Source: Thermomucor indicae-seudaticae
Taxonomy: Eukaryota; Mucoromycota; Mucoromycetes; Mucorales; Lichtheimiaceae
Length of the DNA stretch: 22,800 bases
NCBI GenBank assembly: GCA_000787465.1
Contig: JSYX01000576.1
Coordinates: forward strand, 1-22,800
Direction: 5' to 3'
This document shows, one piece after another, positions 19,770-22,800 of this stretch. Position 1 is the first letter of the stretch, and the number at the start of each line of letters is the position of its first letter. The position numbers and the translations under genes are program-made. The notes beneath the pieces are model-generated. The model was given only the letters and a program-made list of their open reading frames with translations. It was not told where the DNA came from and did not search any database.

Positions 19770-22361
19770 ATGAGCTTTTTCTGGTCATTTGGAAGCACGA
19801 AAAAAACGGCATGTAGTCCTTCGATGCTTGGAATGAAGACGCTGCTGTAGGGAAGACCTGACGAGTTTGCTTCTGCTATAGGAACAATCGTCCGGTCCTT
19901 CACCGGGCTCGAGCCCTGCGGCACCTGAACAACCCTTCAAGAACCGGAACATGGCTTTCCGGAAAGGCGTGCAGTATAACAGTAAGCGAACGTTATCGTA
20001 TCTGCAATTGGAGGCAACGAGTTGTTAATTCGGTCAAAGTGAAAATCGTCGTCCGAGGAGACGTCATGACTGGCAAATCAACTCTATGTAAACGTCATGG
20101 CTGCTGACATTATTGACAGAGAAGGGAAAAAAACTAAAAACACGAGCTCCATAGTTCAACGCTTGCAAGGCGACGAATTTGATCCTGCATATACCGCGAC
20201 TCCTCAAATTCAGGTGGCAAATATTCCGTGGCGCTATAAAGGTTGGAGGCCTTCGATCAGCCTTTTTGGATTCGGGAAAAGATACCTGGCTGATGGTCCT
20301 TGTGGATCATATGACAGATACCAGCGATATCATAAAGATTGAGATCTGGGACGTGGTCGACAAGGCGCACAACAAGGCTGTCATCAAGTCTGCCGATGCA
20401 GGTATCAAACTGGATCACAACACACAGCCGACAAGCAAACCGACACAAGAGACGGGACGCGGCACTGACGAGATGTCGGACTTGGCATTGGACGCGAGCA
20501 CGGTTGACGTCTACCGTAACACGCATGCCGTTATATTCGTATTTGACATTACCAAGCAATGGACTTTCAGCTACGTGAATAAGGAACTTGAGCATGTCCC
20601 GGAAAATATGGCGGTGTTGGTCCTGGCAAGTAAAATAATCGCCCCCTCGCTTGGTTACTCTCCCCAGTGCTAACACTGATGGTCATCCAGGGCAACTTTT
20701 TTGATAAAAGGTAGGTATGTACATAATGCTTTTGCCCCGGGGATAGTTGGATAAAGGAAGAAAGCGGGTATCATGGTTGTACGTTATGGACTTGGACTGA
20801 TGTGGACTGTTTATATGACACAGTTCTGAACGGGTCGTGACTCTGGAGGAAATCCATGCGACGCTATATGAAAGAAATCAAGAGCGGATCGAGAAAGGGT
20901 GCATTAAGCCAAACCTGATCCGATACGCAGAAACAAGCATGAAAACGGGTATGGGTTTGAAATATATTTATGACTATCTTGGAGTCCCGTTCTTGCAGCT
21001 TCAGGTAAGCATTTTGCAGTAACAACCGGATACGCCTTGATAGTAGTAGTAATGTCCGTGGATAATGGTATAGATGGAGACATTAAAAAAGCAACTGGAG
21101 CTCAAGGCGGTGGAAATTGTTGATACCCTAGAATCACTCGACTCAGACGAGAAAGTGCCGTCGATCATGAGACGCAGACGTGGCCAGGATAACTTTGACC
21201 AACGTAATGTCTGGATAATATCCTGGTATCGCTGCTGAGTCTAATGCGCTCCTCTATGGTTTCATAGCGTCCGAGCCTCACTTGGCGCGACAACGAGAGG
21301 AGATGCAGCAGGCTTGGGACAGAGAGCTTGAGGAGATAGCTGCTGATCGTAAGTAATCTTCACCTAAAAATTTCATTCCTCGCATTTTTGCGAACTTTCT
21401 CTGTATGATGGAAAAAAAACCAGATGTACCGCCTATCGATTTGTCAACATCTCCGTTTGCTCGCAAAGCAACGCCACCTCCACCGACAGTTCCCGCCCGT
21501 GGTCGGCGCCGTGAAGGCTCTTTGATCTCGGATCCTGACCTTGTACCGCAAGCGGTCGATCAGTTTGACGCTGGGCAACTTGAAGATGATTGGTTCGCTG
21601 AAGAAGAACCTGGCAAGGATTCGTTCAATCTTTCGCTGACTGCGCCGTCGAAAGCAGATTCTGACCAAGAACAGTCGGGAAATCCAATGGTAGCCGGGGA
21701 TGAGGATGTGGAATCGGTCGAATACTACCACGAGGACCGAACAGCCGTTGCATCCTCCAAAGCAGCCGTCCACAGCAGTGAAAGTGAGGATGAAATGTCA
21801 CATCAAGAAAACGCAAATGAGATACCCGTTTATAAAAGCGAACTGGAGAACGTCTGGCGGGGCGATCGCGGTGACGACAACCCACCAGCGCCTACATATG
21901 GTCTAAGAACAGCCCGCGTAGAATCAGATAGCGAAGACGAAGACAATGCCGTGTCACAGAGTCAAGGCTTCTATGAGCAAGAAAGCCAAGAATTCCTGGC
22001 GCGAGTGGAGACACCTCCTTTCCTGGGGAGCAGTTTCGGAGGATATGAAGAAATTGGCGGGGATAGTGCTAATCCGTGGTCTTGGGATAATCAGCAAGAA
22101 CAAGACACAAACTTGTGGGAAGATAATGCGAACGCACCAAAGGTGAGTAGCCGACCGTCTATGCACATGTCTGACTCAGTGAAACTAAAACTTTCGCAAA
22201 TGTCATTAAAGGATGACGAGGAAAGCTCGACCCACGAAGGCAAGAATTCAAGAGAGCATAAAGGCAAACAGAAATTGGATCCTCAAGATCCCAGGAAAAA
22301 GAAGAAGTCGAGTGATAGAAGCAAGAAAAAGAAAAAGAAGGGGAAGTCCCTTGAACAGTGA
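19770..22361 (+). CDS. RABL6: Rab-like GTPase 6 (RABL6/Parf) homologue
   Basis: Ten predicted exons: 19770-19808, 19882-19981, 20040-20087, 20155-20241, 20318-20625, 20691-20710, 20824-21004, 21074-21203, 21268-21348 and 21424-22361; 643 aa (human RABL6: about 730). The GTPase-like domain aligns with RABL6 throughout: KGVQYNMKIVVRGDVMTGKST (P-loop G53-T61), the RLQGDEFDPAYTATPQIQVA switch region, EIWDVVDK (residues 100-107, in place of a classical DxxG), VFDITKQWTFSYV, LGNFFDK (194-200, in place of NKxD), RYAETSMKTGMGLKYIYDYL and VPFLQLQ. The C-terminal half is acidic and probably disordered, shares GNPMVAG with human RABL6 and ends in a Lys-rich tail (RSKKKKKKGK) like the animal protein, plausibly a nuclear signal. 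Human RABL6 is linked to proliferation and nucleo-cytoplasmic roles; the fungal role is unknown. One intron (20626-20690) is GC-AG, and exon 6 is only 20 nt. The first exon is least certain; ATG 19951 is an alternative start. Confidence 0.88.
20626..20690 (+). other. GC-AG intron in the RABL6-like gene
   Basis: The donor reads CTG/GCAAGT and the acceptor CATCCAG/GGC, with a textbook branch site GCTAAC 18 bp before the acceptor. This join gives VLVLGNFFDK, matching human VCVLGNYRD. The only GT donor nearby (GTAAAA, 4 bp on) would need an acceptor upstream of the branch site and adds eight unmatched residues. Confidence 0.75.
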
Positions 22362-22800
22362 AGATAACCTCGAAACAAGTATCAAAGACGAGATCAACAC
22401 TACAGTTTTAGACTTATTCACACTGAAATTGTTCTCTTCTACGCAGCGAAGTTTAATTGAAAAGGGCCTATGATGTGTTTTTGCGCAATGCATGTGGCCG
22501 GACAGTCCCTGAAGACCACCTAAAACTGTTCTTTCGGTGCAGTGATTTTGATGCTCTTCGTTTCCAAAGGTTCTAGGCTACTTACTCCTTGCCTTTGGCT
22601 TTTGTTTTCCTTTCCTGCCATCAAGCGCCAATTAACTAATTTTAACTCTTTCTCTGGCGGTCGTCTTTGAACTTTGACACCTCACACAGGCAGTTCAAAA
22701 AACTTGCTTAACAGAGTCCCTTTATTCCCATATGTTGATGGAGAAACATAATATGTTTTCCGTAGCGATGATTGCCGATCTATGGACCTGTTGTCGGCAT
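22362..22800. other. Downstream region, no gene seen
   Basis: The first part is probably the 3' UTR of the RABL6-like gene. The remainder is AT-rich with no open frame above background and no RNA gene I can recognise. A neighbouring gene may begin past the window edge. Confidence 0.4.

Noticed and set aside
19550..19924. Minus-strand open frame of 124 codons
   Set aside because: It overlaps the antisense strand of the well-supported DUF3605 C-terminus and the first RABL6 exons; no family features.
20179..20317. Upstream extension of the long RABL6 exon frame (starting at 20179)
   Set aside because: The preceding exon (20155-20241) is needed in another frame for the conserved RLQGDEF...QIQVA segment; the part after 20242 is intron with donor GTTGGA and acceptor TGACAG.
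1..22800. CRISPR arrays, bacterial operons, rRNA, integrases or phage genes
   Set aside because: None seen; repeats present are simple microsatellites, and gene structure is clearly eukaryotic.

Overview
The window looks like nuclear DNA of an early-diverging filamentous fungus, most likely Mucoromycota. Genes are split by short introns (mostly 54-76 bp) with GTAAGT-like donors and CTAAC/CTGAC-like branch sites. The gene content includes a RABL6-type GTPase (a family best known to me from animals), an ornithine decarboxylase antizyme and a Rim15/Greatwall-type kinase. The lineage is an inference from style and content; nothing here proves it. All exon joins below were worked out by hand from splice signals, reading phase and family conservation.

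Layout, left to right: a leader without a visible gene (1-371); histidinol-phosphatase (+, 372-1417); glucosamine-6-phosphate deaminase (-, 2898-1543), convergent with the previous gene with only 125 bp between stops; about 1.9 kb without a supportable gene but with decayed coding-like patches (2899-4797); a two-exon Ser/Thr-rich protein of unknown function (+, 4798-5891); a minus-strand coding-like but disrupted block, probably a pseudogene (about 7403-5982); ornithine decarboxylase antizyme (+, CDS 8140-8912, with TATA box and leader intron); a giant seven-exon kinase gene (-, 18032-9193; 2821 aa predicted) with PAS, C2HC zinc finger, AGC-type kinase and C-terminal receiver domains, convergent with antizyme; about 1.1 kb of intergenic DNA; a small DUF3605 protein (+, 19158-19687); and a RABL6-like GTPase (+, 19770-22361, ten predicted exons). 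Nothing was recognised from 22362 to the end.

Functionally the set is a mix of metabolic and nutrient-signalling housekeeping: histidine synthesis, amino-sugar catabolism, polyamine homeostasis, quiescence/nutrient kinase signalling and a nuclear/cytoplasmic GTPase-like protein. There is no gene cluster in the bacterial sense.

The most interesting locus is the antizyme gene. Antizymes normally need a +1 ribosomal frameshift, but here a 55-nt (3n+1) segment can be removed as an ordinary-looking intron to give one continuous reading frame. If it is retained, it presents an in-frame UGA at which a +1 shift leads into exactly the same downstream frame.
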